NCBI RefSeq assembly: GCF_040183065.1 | Contig: NC_091125.1 | Span: 127,786,621-127,850,620, forward strand | Reading direction: 5' to 3' | From: Periplaneta americana | Taxonomy: Eukaryota; Arthropoda; Insecta; Blattodea; Blattidae | DNA: 64,000 bases | Shown here: one piece after another, positions 47,745 through 58,635 of the stretch | Layout of the letters: each line of letters starts with the position of its first letter | Position numbering within the stretch: position 1 is the first letter of the stretch | Notes under the pieces: model-generated | The model's database searches: none | Told to the model about the DNA's origin: nothing | Seen by the model: only the letters and a program-made list of their open reading frames with translations | Made by a program: the position numbers and the translations under genes

Positions 47745-48002
47745 TAGTTGCGGAAATTAGAAGCAGATGTATAGCTTGGCGTGGACATCTGATAAGAGTG
47801 GAATATGGGAATTTTTAACGGAAACCTGAGGGAAGAAGGAAAGTCAGCAAACCAAGACTTTGATGGTTGGATGATATCGAAACATCTTTACGGAATCTGG
47901 GTGTGTAAAGGTTGAGGTAGAAAAAAACTGTTAATAGAAAACAGTGGGTTGACATCACTAGAGATACAAAGGTCCTACGGACAGCAAATTCCATAGAATA
48001 GT
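47745..48002 (+). pseudogene. Decayed LINE ORF2 C-terminus
   Basis: Shifting frames give WRGHLIRVEYG, PEGRRKVSKPRL, WLDDIE and QWVDI, the (W)-GH-RM ... GRP--RW-DD-- ... QW pattern seen at retrotransposon ORF2 C-termini. Frameshifts and stops throughout; a different, older family than the copy at 57451. Confidence 0.6.
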
Positions 48003-48009
48003 AAGTAAT

Positions 48010-48570
48010 ACGATCGATATTGTTACATAACTTACAATTAAATATTTTAGAATAGAAAAAGCAATAATCTTCTTCAAATTATATTTAAATATATTAAATA
48101 AGATAATATCAATGAAACAAAATTATAAACTATTTCAATATTTCACAAGATAGTAAAACTGAAAAAGACTTTGTTTTTTTTTAATATACGTCGACTGAGC
48201 TTATAACAGATTAACTTCTAAAAATGTCTATTAAATATTATAACAAACATAATTCACTTTTTCATTATACGTTTTACGTTTTTTGCTGCAATTCAACTTT
48301 TATCATATTGCGAATTACAGTATATAACCGTTTATAGTTTATTTTTTTCGTAAGGCAAGGAAATATATTGATGTTCATTGCAGTGAATTGTCACTGTGCC
48401 TTTTTAATTTCAAATAAATGCATTAATTTGTATTATTTCATGTAAATCACTTTCGGACAAACTGACTCATAGATACTGAATATGAACAAAATCCGACCAA
48501 TAAATCCTTGAATTTAAGTAGAAATAATAAAACCTAGATAAATTTTAATCAGTTCATAGTACGGCACTAA
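48010..48570. other. AT-rich intergenic DNA, nothing recognised
   Basis: No coding or repeat structure supported. Confidence 0.4.
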
Positions 48571-48575
48571 GAATT

Positions 48576-48811
48576 GAAAGGTTCAGAGCCATAGTGGGCC
48601 AAGCGCCATTTATTAAAAACGGAGAAATCGAGAGTCAAAGTTAAGTGAATATCATAATTTAACGAAGATTAACATATCATTTAGTTTTAATATGCATACT
48701 TTATATTACTTGCTATATGTTTCATTGAATTATTGTATTCACTTAATAATAACCCTTGTTTTCTCCGTTTTTAATATATGCCGCTTGGCCCACTATGGCT
48801 CTGAACCCTTA
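48576..48811. mobile_element. MITE (GAAGGGTTCAGAG family), AATT duplication
   Basis: Ends GAAAGGTTCAGAGCCATAG and CTATGGCTCTGAACCCTTA are inverted over ~38 bp; flanked by AATT (48572-48575, 48812-48815). Same family as 20038 and 59990. Confidence 0.8.
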
Positions 48812-49222
48812 AATTAATGGATAAGAGCAAGATTGAAGCACAACTCAAATTCCATAATGATTTTAATATCGATAGCGTTTCTACATGGATGAGAGATGTT
48901 TGTAGACACAAAAAATTGGAGCGGAAAATTCAAACTGCAAAATGAGTTTAAGAGCAATAATTCAGAATACAACAACGAATAACTTAAGGCATAAAAACTT
49001 CGAAAATAATTAAATATAGCCTAATAATATTCGCTAAATTATAAAACAAATGAATATACGAAATAGAAAGCACACTTAAAGGGAACAAAAGGATAGAAGG
49101 TAGTTTGTCAAAAGAAGCCCTGATTTACTAATCAAACGAAAGAAAGTACTTTACCCGTCCAAGGAAAACATTGGCCTATCACTATAACTCTTGATAGACG
49201 ATAATGGTGATTATGATTTCAG

Positions 49223-49469
49223 TTTGGTTTATTTTATGGCGTTTTATCATTTGCTATGGTTATCTAGCTTCTGTGTGAGATGAAGGTGATAATGCTAGCG
49301 AAATGAGTCCAGGGTCCAGCGCAGAAAGTTATCAAGCATTTGCTCTTAATGGGTTGAGGGAAAACACCGAAAAAAAAACTCAACCAAGTAACTTGTGCCA
49401 ACCGACATTTGAACCCGGGTCCGCTGGTTTCACGGTCAGACGTGCTAAACGTTACTCCACAGCGGTGGA
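49223..49469 (-). mobile_element. tRNA-derived SINE, family A (copy 3)
   Basis: gtccaccgctgtggagtaac head and the cattatcaccttcatctcac tail on the minus strand match 20909-21163 with more divergence. Target duplication not clear. Confidence 0.75.
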
Positions 49470-49662
49470 CATGATAATGATGAAGGGGCTAATGGCGTTA
49501 ATGGTGGTAAAAGTCTTCAGAAATAATTTAGAATTCAGTTTTTCTTTAGCTTTTCCTTATTCAAAATATTACTTATATTTAAGTGTATATTAAGAAAATC
49601 TTCAAGCCATTTGGCTTAAATTCATATGTTAACAATACTTCAAAATGCATTCCTCTCACCTC

Positions 49663-50808
49663 TTATTTTTTGTACCAGTGTCCGCTATCCGGTCGAATAC
49701 AGTCTCCAGCATCGTTGAGAACTTCACCCTCGGCGCATTCAGTTTTCGGTGGTGCACACACTCCGTTTTCATTTAGACTCCATCCCCTCTGGCATGCGGA
49801 ATTTTCTGAATTTTTACTTGAACTGGAAACTGCATCCTGAGGAACTATGAAGTCCATCACAGCCATGCCATCTTCGCCTTTTTGCAAGTCTGACTCCAAA
49901 TAATCGTTGTCACCAACTTCAACATTATTATCAACATTTGCAACGCTGTCACTCTTCGATGTAACGGCAACAACGTTATCTTCATCATCGTCGTCGTCGT
50001 CATCATCATCATCGTCGTCGTAGTCATCGTCATCGTAGTAATAATCGTCATCGTCATCATCATCATCATCATCATCGTCGTCATCATCATCGTCATCGTC
50101 TTTATCAATATCGCTCCGAACAGTTTGGTCTATGTTGTTTTTAATTCCATTGTTGTTATTTATCGACTGTGATCCAACTTCCCCATTATCATCGACGTAA
50201 TCCAGGTCGGCGGTTTTCTCCTTGACATCAGAATCAACTTTTTGGCCGTCAGTAGGTTGATCTTTATCTATCTGGTTGTTGTCAATTTCTGTTTCCATTT
50301 TGTTTAGATCAGATAACTCCAATTCAAATTCAAATTTTCTGACTACTCGTGTTAAATTTTCTTCACCGTTCTCATCCTTAGCTGCTACTTTGGTATCAAC
50401 ATGTTCCAAATTTTTATTAGAATTAGAATATTTCTCCTCTTCTACTTTATGTAGGAAATGCTTATCGTCGTTTGTTTTTAGTTCCTTGTCTTTTCCTTCG
50501 TCGACATTTTCCTTAGTTTCTTCACTTTCGAAGTCTTCAAATGAATCGCTGATCCTGTCCTTGTCTGAACCAATACTATCATCTTTCTCTTCTACATTCA
50601 ATTTATCTATAACTTTATTTGTTTCCTGAAGAGTATTTGTTTCTTCGCTTATTTCCGTAATTTCTGGATACGTAAAATTGAACGGATTTATTCTTTTCGA
50701 CTTATAATCTGTATCCCTATCGATTATCACAAATCCGCTGCACTCGAGCGCCGTTATCATTAAAGAGATGGAAATCGCCAGTAGCGTACAGGACTGTAGG
50801 CTCACCAT
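49663..50808 (-). CDS. Asp-rich secreted protein with two CxxGx6GxC modules and SGHWYKK end
   Basis: Start ATG at 50808, 381 residues; the open frame upstream of it begins at TTG. Signal peptide about 1-24 (MVSLQSCTLLAISISLMITA). The central ~300 residues are highly acidic, with long Asp tracts broken by Tyr (encoded at about 49990-50100), and would be disordered and able to bind calcium or cations. The tail has cysteines at 339, 351, 358 and 370, the same C-x11-C-x6-C-x11-C spacing as the 43819 product, and ends SGHWYKK. The Asp tract uses mixed GAT/GAC codons and may owe its length to slippage. Donor GAG|GTGAG at 49660/49659 lies three bases after the stop. A TATA box is at 50924-50931. Function unknown; biomineral, egg-case or gland roles are only guesses. 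Confidence 0.85.
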   Translation of the reverse strand: MVSLQSCTLLAISISLMITALECSGFVIIDRDTDYKSKRINPFNFTYPEITEISEETNTLQETNKVIDKLNVEEKDDSIGSDKDRISDSFEDFESEETKENVDEGKDKELKTNDDKHFLHKVEEEKYSNSNKNLEHVDTKVAAKDENGEENLTRVVRKFEFELELSDLNKMETEIDNNQIDKDQPTDGQKVDSDVKEKTADLDYVDDNGEVGSQSINNNNGIKNNIDQTVRSDIDKDDDDDDDDDDDDDDDDDDDYYYDDDDYDDDDDDDDDDDDEDNVVAVTSKSDSVANVDNNVEVGDNDYLESDLQKGEDGMAVMDFIVPQDAVSSSSKNSENSACQRGWSLNENGVCAPPKTECAEGEVLNDAGDCIRPDSGHWYKK

Positions 50809-50923
50809 TGTTGTGACACACAAGGTCTTCTAAGAATAAACTGTTCCCGAAAATTTAATTGTATCTATGGATCCAGATGCCACTAGATTGAACTACCACA
50901 CAGCTTAATGCTTCAAACTGGGG

Positions 50924-50931
50924 TATATAAC
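50924..50931 (-). promoter_or_regulatory. TATA box of the Asp-rich protein gene
   Basis: GGTTATATACCCC on the minus strand, about 120 bases upstream of the ATG at 50808, similar in placement to the promoter of its paralogue. No clear TCAGT initiator 30 bases downstream. Confidence 0.5.
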
Positions 50932-51184
50932 CACGAGCTGAGACAGATATTCAACGTTGACAGGAAGAATCCTCATGGCGTAAGGGAAATTACGTCACAG
51001 TGGTAGGAAGCATATACGTTTCTGTCTACGTAAGAAGTGACAAATCCAGTTTTTGCGGAAACCTTCAATACCATGTGCACGGAAACGAACCGCATCCGTC
51101 TGCGTCCGCTTCCACAAGTGCGGGCAACTTCCGGAAATTGTTTTTCATTTCATGGAATTCTTAGATTTTCCTCAAAGGAGGTTT

Positions 51185-51265
51185 AAATAATTATAATCTA
51201 ATATTAAATAAAGCCTCATACTCTAATATAAACTAATTATAATCTAATATTGAATAATAATAATA

Positions 51266-51318
<53 letters not shown>

Positions 51319-52663
51319 TTTATTTATTATTAATATTTGTGTGCTGAACAACAGCCAGAGGCCAATTATAGTTCAGCACAATACACAAACAGAAGCTACA
51401 AAGGTGCAAAAACAAATAAATAATATCTTAAGTAAACAAAAACAAACATAAATAAAATAGATAACAAGAACAGTAAATACTAATAATCAAAACGAAACTG
51501 TACCTTAAAAGGATCTAAATTGTGCCCATGCAAATTGGCATATTTTATGCATCTACAGACTGGAGAAAGTGATTTAGAATTTCTGTTATAAAAAATGTTT
51601 TGAATTTATTATAGACTCACAATCAATATCACCATTAATAACTTTGCAAAGAAATTGATAATCAAGATTTTGACGTCTAGAATAAAGGCTACAACAGTTA
51701 AAATATTTACAGGTAATCTCATAGTTAAAGTCAGAGGAATTGGGTATAAATCGAAAAGCACATAAGGAAATAAATTTTCTTTGAATATTTTCCAATTTAA
51801 CCGAATCTGTTGAAGTAATGGAATTCCAGGCTACAGATGCATATTCAAGTTTAGATCGAACCAAAGTAAAGTATAGAATTAATAGTGACTCAGGAGTAGA
51901 AAAAAATAAGTTATAGACCTTATTAAACCAAGCATTCTTATTGAATGATTATAAATATATTGAACATGATCATGAAAGTATAATTTAGAATCGAGTAATA
52001 CACCAAGATCTTTAATAGAATTTTTCCTAATAACACAGACGTTGTTAAGAGAATAGTTAAATTTTATGGAAGTAGTTTTTCGTGAGTACGATATGACAAA
52101 AGTTTTTGTTTCATTAATTTTCATTCCATTATTGTCAGACCAAAGTTCAATAGAGTTAATATCATTTTGAAGAGTTTGGCAATCGGCAGGACTATTTATT
52201 GAGCGAAAGATTTTGAGATCATCAGCAAATAACAGGTAGTTTGAACTTATTCTTTTAGATATGTCATCTATAAATAATAAAAATAATAGAGGGCCCAATG
52301 TAGATCCTTGGGGAACTCCACATAAACAATTAAATGGGTCCGAGAGAGAATCACCTAGACGAACACAACATTGTCTATTAGTTAAATAGTTTTCAAACCA
52401 GCTCACGTAGTTAGAAGAGAGACCAAAGTTTTCTAATTTATTTATCAAAATATTGTGAGGTACAACATCAAACGCTTTGTTAAAGTCGATGTAGATTGAG
52501 TCAATTTGACCTTGCGTTTGAACAACCGGCATAACAAGATTAAGGTATGATACTAAGTTGGTAGTTGTTGATTTACCTTTAGTAAAACCATGTTGGGCTG
52601 AATTAATTTTATTCTTAACATAAAATGAACCATGTTTGTGGATTATTTTTTCAAAAATGTTTG

Positions 52664-52740
<77 letters not shown>

Positions 52741-52860
52741 TAATAATAATAATCTAATACTAAATACAGCCTTATAATCTAATATTAAATAAAGCCTCAT
52801 AAACTAATATTAAATAATCATAATCTAATATTAAATAAAGCCTAGAATAATTTACATCAA
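51185..52860. repeat. Small tandem repeat split by a LINE insertion
   Basis: Units of about 22-35 bp (taatctaatattaaataaag, cctcataaac) occur on both sides of the LINE fragment, at 51190-51255 and 52745-52850, so the LINE appears to have inserted into this array. Confidence 0.65.
51340..52665 (-). mobile_element. LINE reverse transcriptase fragment (jockey/CR1-like), frameshifted
   Basis: Minus strand, from about 52662: FEKIIHKHG and QHGFTKGKSTTTNL, then DFNKAFDVVPH, GVPQGSTLGPLLFLLFIDD and the catalytic YLLFADDLKI, followed by KTFVISYSR, KDLGVLLD and, in a second frame from about 51880, LEYASVAWNS and IQRKFISL. The order matches the RT palm and thumb of jockey/CR1-type non-LTR elements; the GVPQGS and F-ADD motifs are intact. 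A one-base change in a T-run near 51890-51900 shifts the frame. The endonuclease domain is missing (5' truncation). A (TAA)n array sits at the 5' side (52665-52755) and an ATT/TTTA array at the 3' side (51250-51330). Confidence 0.85.
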
Positions 52861-52877
52861 TTTTACTGTAATGTTTA

Positions 52878-53170
52878 AACTTGTATCGGACCTGCTCTGG
52901 TGACTCATTTGGCAAACCATTGACCAACGACAACCGAGGATTTGAGTTCAAATCTCGACGATGGCGACATTTTATTTGTGGTGGATAAAGCCAAGCCAGT
53001 GTGACTTTTTCCCGATGCTCTCCCATGTTTCCTTCACCATTCCTATCAAAAAATATGGTACCACTTGTATCTGTATGGCGCCGAATCAATCGTCCGTCAT
53101 AGTGGGTGTATCTCATTGTTTGTGCGAAGAATGGTAGATGGCAGTGGTGGGATCTACAGTGTGATTTATA
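52878..53170 (+). mobile_element. tRNA-derived SINE, family G, degenerate
   Basis: Head-like ggtgactcatttggcaaacc and B-box tttgagttcaaatctcgac at tRNA spacing, then the body tttgtggtggataaagccaa. A trace of the same body motif (tttgtggtggataaagc) occurs at 35137-35153. Confidence 0.55.
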
Positions 53171-53184
53171 TAGGACTAACACAT

Positions 53185-53185
53185 T

Positions 53186-53227
<42 letters not shown>

Positions 53228-53262
53228 TTTCTTCCTTCCTTCCTTCCTTCCTTCCTTCCTTC

Positions 53263-53305
<43 letters not shown>

Positions 53306-53306
53306 T
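53185..53306. repeat. (CTTT)n-(CCTT)n-(CTTT)n tetranucleotide array
   Basis: A pure-pyrimidine strand of ~120 bases: CTTT units, a central block of CCTT units, then CTTT units again. Its long Phe/Leu/Ser frames are artefacts. Confidence 0.95.
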
Positions 53307-53309
53307 CAA

Positions 53310-54215
53310 AACCAATGATGCTAGCCACAATTCGTTATACCTCAAATGTAGAGTAACTTTGGGAGATTACTAACCTCTATAGTAAATGTTGAAAATTCTT
53401 TATTTATTCGACTCGAATTTCACTTAATGGCCAGTTTTTAACGTCAAATTAAGCAGGAGTTTTGATTCCCTGTCACGAGATGCGCAAATGTTTATTCTTT
53501 ATTCCTTATTGTTGGCATCTGTTTTCGACATTCTGTTTTAGTCACTGAAAATGCACATTAAATCAACGGCTCTTCCTTGTGAAGCAATACTGGATTACGA
53601 ATTCAATTACAGCTACTCAAAGGGCATACCAGAGAGAATTTGGTGTTCGTAATCTCCCCCAAAGAAACACAATACTGGGACTGGTAAACAAATTGGAAAC
53701 AACTGGATCTCTAAAAGAATAATAATTTTCATGACAATAAATATACAGAATAAAGAAGGATAATGAAGTCGGAGTAGCCGTACAGTAGATCTACAATCGT
53801 CCCGCAACTCATTCCGGAATAGATATACAAAAACTCGGGCTGAAGCACCAGATATCCGCTTCTACCTGAACCAAAATCGTTTTAATTCGTTGACGACGAC
53901 TCAAAATTTTGTAATCAGTTCAAGAAGCAGTCGAAAATACACAAAGTAGCTCATGTTTCTGAATAACATCGCATCATTACATCACCTACCTACAAAATGT
54001 GAGTCGTTTAGCCCAGTGGTTTCCAATTATAATTGTCTAAGATATAATTATCTAAGAACTGCGGGCGAGTTCTTTAAAAAAAATTAGCCGTGGACCCCCT
54101 ACTTTCGAAAATTTTAATATTGTATGGCAATTATATTATGTGAAACAATACTAGGAGGAAATATGAATTAGAAAAAGGCAAATTTAATTTTACTAACTAC
54201 ATATCTTAACAAAAT
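53310..54215. other. Intergenic DNA, nothing recognised
   Basis: No gene or repeat supported here. Confidence 0.4.
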
Positions 54216-54218
54216 ATG

Positions 54219-54305
54219 GCCACCGGCGAAGCTCAGTCGGCTGAGGCGCTTGCCTGCAGACCCTGAATTGCGCTCGGACGTAGGTTCGATTCCCGTGTCG
54301 ATAAA
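54219..54305 (+). mobile_element. SINE family B, head only
   Basis: gccaccggcgaagctcagtc, ggctgaggcgcttgcctgca and the B-box ggttcgattcccgtg match the head of 36373-36630; the body is missing. Confidence 0.75.
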
Positions 54306-55054
54306 TAACCAAGTAAAAAAAGTATGTATGTATGCATGTACTGTATGTATGCATATATTATGTTATTTAACGATGCTTTGAACTGTAGAGGTTATTCAAT
54401 GTCGATATTAAATTGAAGAGAAAATTTCCTGAAGTCTTAAATCGATGATGTAGACTTCGTTAACTACGAGTATTTCACATCATGCGGCCATCTTGCATCA
54501 GTAACACGAGCGTGGCACTGTATTAATTTCAAATAGCGTCAAACTGGAATGTTTTAGAATAAATGCGAAATGTTAATGATAATGTAAAAACAAGACTTAA
54601 CATTTGCTTCAAAAATGAAACGATTTATGATGTTTTTACACAATTTGTTCTGGTTACAAAGGTCCCACCAGATGAACTTTGACTATTTCATGTCATGAGA
54701 GCGTGATCAGTATGAGAAACCACTTGTTCTATTATTTCACTGTTAGTCTCTCGTTAGAAGGACAAAAATTAATTATACTAACCTAATTTTGAACAGACAA
54801 AAAGTATTTACCGTACATGTTAAACATTTCACAATATTTTATACTAAAATTATTCACGCAATATCTTAAGAAAATGTATGACTGACATTTCATATCTTGG
54901 AGAAAAATATACGTACGAGAAAGTAGTAGGAAGACAAAACGCTCGCTTAATTGTACCAAATAAAGTAGTCAATGCTTCCTCAATACCAGCTCAATTACAG
55001 CTAAGTCATTCCAAGATGTCATTTCAAAGATACAGACAGTATATGAATCTTTAA

Positions 55055-55282
55055 TTGCAGAAAGGACTAAAGTCCAAAAAAAACCTGCTTTTGAGAAAAC
55101 TTAAAAAAAAAAAGTGTTCAGAATTTTCTGGGTCACATTAAAATAACTTATTTGTTATTTATTTAAAAGTATACATAGCCTATATACTCACTGAGTAAAC
55201 ATATTGAAACAAATTTCACTTGTAGTTTGTGTGTTATTAATTTTTAAAACTATTGGACCTAAGTCCTTTCTGCAATCAACAG
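55055..55282. mobile_element. Small foldback element (TTGCAGAAAGGACT ends)
   Basis: attgcagaaaggactaaagt is mirrored by acctaagtcctttctgcaat. A third related end, acttaagctctttctgcaat, occurs at about 55924-55944, so the locus may hold parts of two copies. Confidence 0.55.
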
Positions 55283-55499
55283 ACATTAACAGTATTAACA
55301 GCTTAGTTAATTAATTATGTTAGCAAAAGTACATAAAATATGCACTAAAAGAGTATTCAAGCATGTTATTTAACATTAAATCTTTTTTTTTCAAACAATT
55401 AAATCAAGACGTGCTAAATAACAAAAATATCAACAATGAAACAGAATATTAATACTTAGAAAATGAATAGTGCTTAATATTACACCGCAGCTATGCATG

Positions 55500-55732
55500 A
55501 GGTCTCTAAAGTCATAATTCACAATATCCAAAAAAATTATTTATTCTTTAATAATTCATAAACTTATATAAAACAAACGATTTTACTTAAAAACAGTCAT
55601 TAATATTTAGAATTATAATAGATGGCATATTTAAAATAATTCTGCTAAATGCTAATTAGTGGGATGTAAGTTTTTGCTTAATTGCCTAGAAACAAGTTTT
55701 TGGATATTGTGAGTTATAATTCTAAAGGACTC
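55500..55732. mobile_element. Small foldback element (CACAATATCC arms)
   Basis: gtcataattcacaatatcca is mirrored by tggatattgtgagttataat, with looser pairing outward (ggtctctaaa / tctaaaggac). Non-coding. Confidence 0.55.
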
Positions 55733-56605
55733 ACATGTTTGCCAACGTTTGATTGCAAAAAGATATTCCAGTCCTGGACTGCAGATCTTTCTGCGCTTAA
55801 TGGGAAAAAGAAAGTAGAATTTCACACACTAGAAATGCTGGACTGAATTTCCTTTCTGTGCTCAGGGATGGGTCTATCTTCAGGGGTTATGAGACTGGTC
55901 TTTACCCGTTTTCATAAAAAGTGGACTTAAGCTCTTTCTGCAATCATCGATTCATATTCAGTTTAACCAAAACAAATAGTACTAGGCTACTGCGCATGTT
56001 TGCCTAGGAATCAATTATGTATTTGTTAAAATATTTAAACATATTTTATATTCAGTGGTTGACTTAATGCTGAAATTACGGTTTCACAACAGAGGAAGAA
56101 ATCTTTATTTTTTAATATTATTTTCGTTCATACGACTTGGACTTGCAAATGGCACAAGTTTGAAACACGTTTCAGATGGCTTTCGTGAAATGTTTCACAA
56201 GCCGCCACTGAGTAACACCATTATGTTACAAGTTGTTGACACGGCAACAAAAGCACTCACTTTGCTCCAGAAACACTTTCGGTAACACATTTTCATTATT
56301 CATCGCATTCACCTGGCCATACACCACCCGATGTCTGCATTTGGAGTACGTTAAAGGAGTCCATTATTATGGAGATTTCAACGACAACAATTATTGTAGA
56401 ATTACGGGAAAACTGAGTGCCGTCTTTCATCAACTGCAGCAACTTCTATTTGCAAACATGTTTTAGGATCTACTCGAAGGTTATGAACATTATGTAGAAA
56501 ATAATGGAAAGCACTTTGAACATGTATTTCTTAAAAGAAAGGCGTCAGTGAACATTGAATTTTGTTTTGCAAAGATACTTATATTTATGTTCCGATATAT
56601 TAAAA

Positions 56606-57260
56606 TACTTTATGCTCGACCATGCCGAAATGTAGTAATTATACACCTGGTAGCAGTCCTTTAATGCATGTCATTAAAGTACACCTACTCATTAAAGGTC
56701 AGGTCTTTCAGCCAATGACGATTCAGGTTACAACTGTTCAGCCAATGACAGGTCAGCTTTCTACCGTTACAAAACCGCAAGTATCGATTATTCTCGGATA
56801 TGCAATCGAAAGAGAATTAGCGAAAAGTCACGGAGGCTGGAAATCCAATACTGTCGCAGAAGGTTATGTTCTGTTACTATAATAATTAGCGTTAATTGTA
56901 AATAATATTCAAATAAATTCAATTTGTCATCTCGTTTTTTTCAATGTCTAATTTTATTTCAATGTTATCTCTGTAGGTTCTTACGGCCTAGCAAGGTCAT
57001 TGTGGACACTGTTCCTCGGAAAAAATCAATACTTTCGCGTCTGCGCACATCTCACAGCATACTTGCTCCAGGTCAGATACAATAAAATTAATAATATCAA
57101 GTTAGAAATATGGTCGAGCATAAAAAGTCGTATGAAACTCGCCTATAATGGTAATTAAGAAGCTCGTATGAAAATTATGAAACTCGCTTGCGCTCGTTTC
57201 ATAAATATCCATACTCACTTCTTAATTGCCTTCATTATAGGCTCGTTTCATAATGTACTA
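56606..57260 (+). mobile_element. Transposon remnant with tyrosine-recombinase-like tail (copy 2)
   Basis: Inverted relative to 21238-21910. The frame ending at 56882 has ILGYAIERELAKSHGGWKS followed by NTVAEGYV. HGGWKS--VA--Y resembles the H/W box and Tyr nucleophile of tyrosine recombinases in Crypton/DIRS-like elements; the assignment is tentative because the Arg box is not visible. The far end (57110-57255) is a hairpin: gcctataatggtaattaaga and cttaattgccttcattatag with cgagtttcata pairs. About 35 kb separates the two copies. Confidence 0.6.
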
Positions 57261-57391
57261 TTACTAACTAGAGTTTTTAGATTACAAGTTACATAAAAGC
57301 GCAGCATTCCCAATTTCAGTACTGTTTATTTTGGAGCGACCTGTACTATAATAACAGCAATGAAATTTTATTTAATCAGTAATTATGCTGA

Positions 57392-57393
57392 TG

Positions 57394-57450
<57 letters not shown>
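57392..57450. repeat. (AAT)n microsatellite
   Basis: About 19 units abutting the 5' truncation point of the LINE fragment. Confidence 0.9.
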
Positions 57451-58149
57451 TGTCTCGTGATCAGAATATTGTACGAAATGGAACTATAAAAGTTGGATAT
57501 TTATCCTTCGAAGAGGTGGAGAAATTCAAATATCTTGGAGCAATAGTAACAAATATAAATGACACTCGGGAGGAAATTAAACACAGAATAAATATGGGAA
57601 ATGCGTGTTATTATTCGGTTGAGAAGCTTTTGTCATCTAGTCTGCTGTCAAAAAATCTGAAAGCTAGAATTTATAAAACAGTTATATTACCGGCTGTTCT
57701 GTATGGCTGTGAAACTTGGACTCTCACTTTGAGAGAAGAACAGATATTGAGGGTTTTTGAGAATAAGGTTCTTAGGAAAATATTTGGGGCTAAGAGGGAT
57801 GAAGTTACAGGAGAATGGAGAAAGTTACACAACGCAGAGCTGCACGCATTGTATTCTTCACCTGACACAATTAGGAACATTAAATCCAGACGTTTGAGAT
57901 GGGCAGGGCATGTAGCACGTATGGGCGAATCCAGAAATGCACATAGAGTGTTAGTTGGGAGGCCAGAGGAGAAAAGACCTTTGGGGAGGCCGAGACGTAG
58001 ATGGGAAGATAATATAAAAATGGATTTGATGGAAGTGGGATATGATGGTAGAGACTGGATTAATCTTGCTCAGGATAGGGACCAATAGCGGGCTTATGTG
58101 AGGGCGGCAAAGAACCTCCGGGTTCCTTAAAAGCCAGTAAGTAAGTAAG

Positions 58150-58226
<77 letters not shown>
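57451..58226 (+). mobile_element. LINE ORF2 C-terminal half with (TAA)n tail
   Basis: The frame from 57451 carries EVEKFKYLGAIVT, LKARIYKTVILPAVLYGCET, RVFENKVLRKIFG, RRLRWAGHVARMG, RPLGRPRRRWEDNI and GYDGRDWINLAQDRDQ, the thumb and C-terminal tail of a retrotransposon RT. The frame then meets a TAG stop (58086) where related copies have Trp, and reads on AYVRAAKNLRVP. The catalytic palm is missing. The 3' end (ttccttaaaagccagtaagt) passes through short taag repeats into (TAA)n at 58150-58226. The 31258-31760 fragment is the same family. Confidence 0.9.
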
Positions 58227-58227
<1 letters not shown>

Positions 58228-58635
58228 GAAACCACCTTATTTCTTAACAATAAGTGAAGCTACTCCATTTTGGAGATGCAAAACATGCACAGCGTACTAA
58301 TCAATTAACTGAAATTAATAATATTTTTCATTGAAGAATAAATTGAAAGTTATTTGAGAAAAGCTATCTTATTATTTCAGAATTAAATAGTACCGGTAGT
58401 GGAGTGTTTATTGCCCATATAGGCCGATATGAAAATTTATGAATTTTATGGAATCGATTAAAATGTTTTTACAAATATGTAGAAATTAACTCTTCTTCAT
58501 CTAAACCAAATGCTTTGAAAAACTGGAAAACAGTGTTAACGACAGTCCCTCTTTATCCGAAAAGAAGAAAAATAACTTCAAAATGATGAGAAAATTTAAT
58601 GCAGGAGTAATCTTCACGATTTTCATACATGTATA

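Noticed and set aside
53065-53373. Phe/Leu/Ser-rich plus-strand proteins
   Set aside because: They are translations of the CTTT/CCTT array.
57360-57395. YADD just before the Asn-coding TAA array, resembling an RT catalytic motif
   Set aside because: The residues before it do not resemble an RT, and the ~50 residues expected between YADD and the following LINE segment are absent. Probably coincidence.
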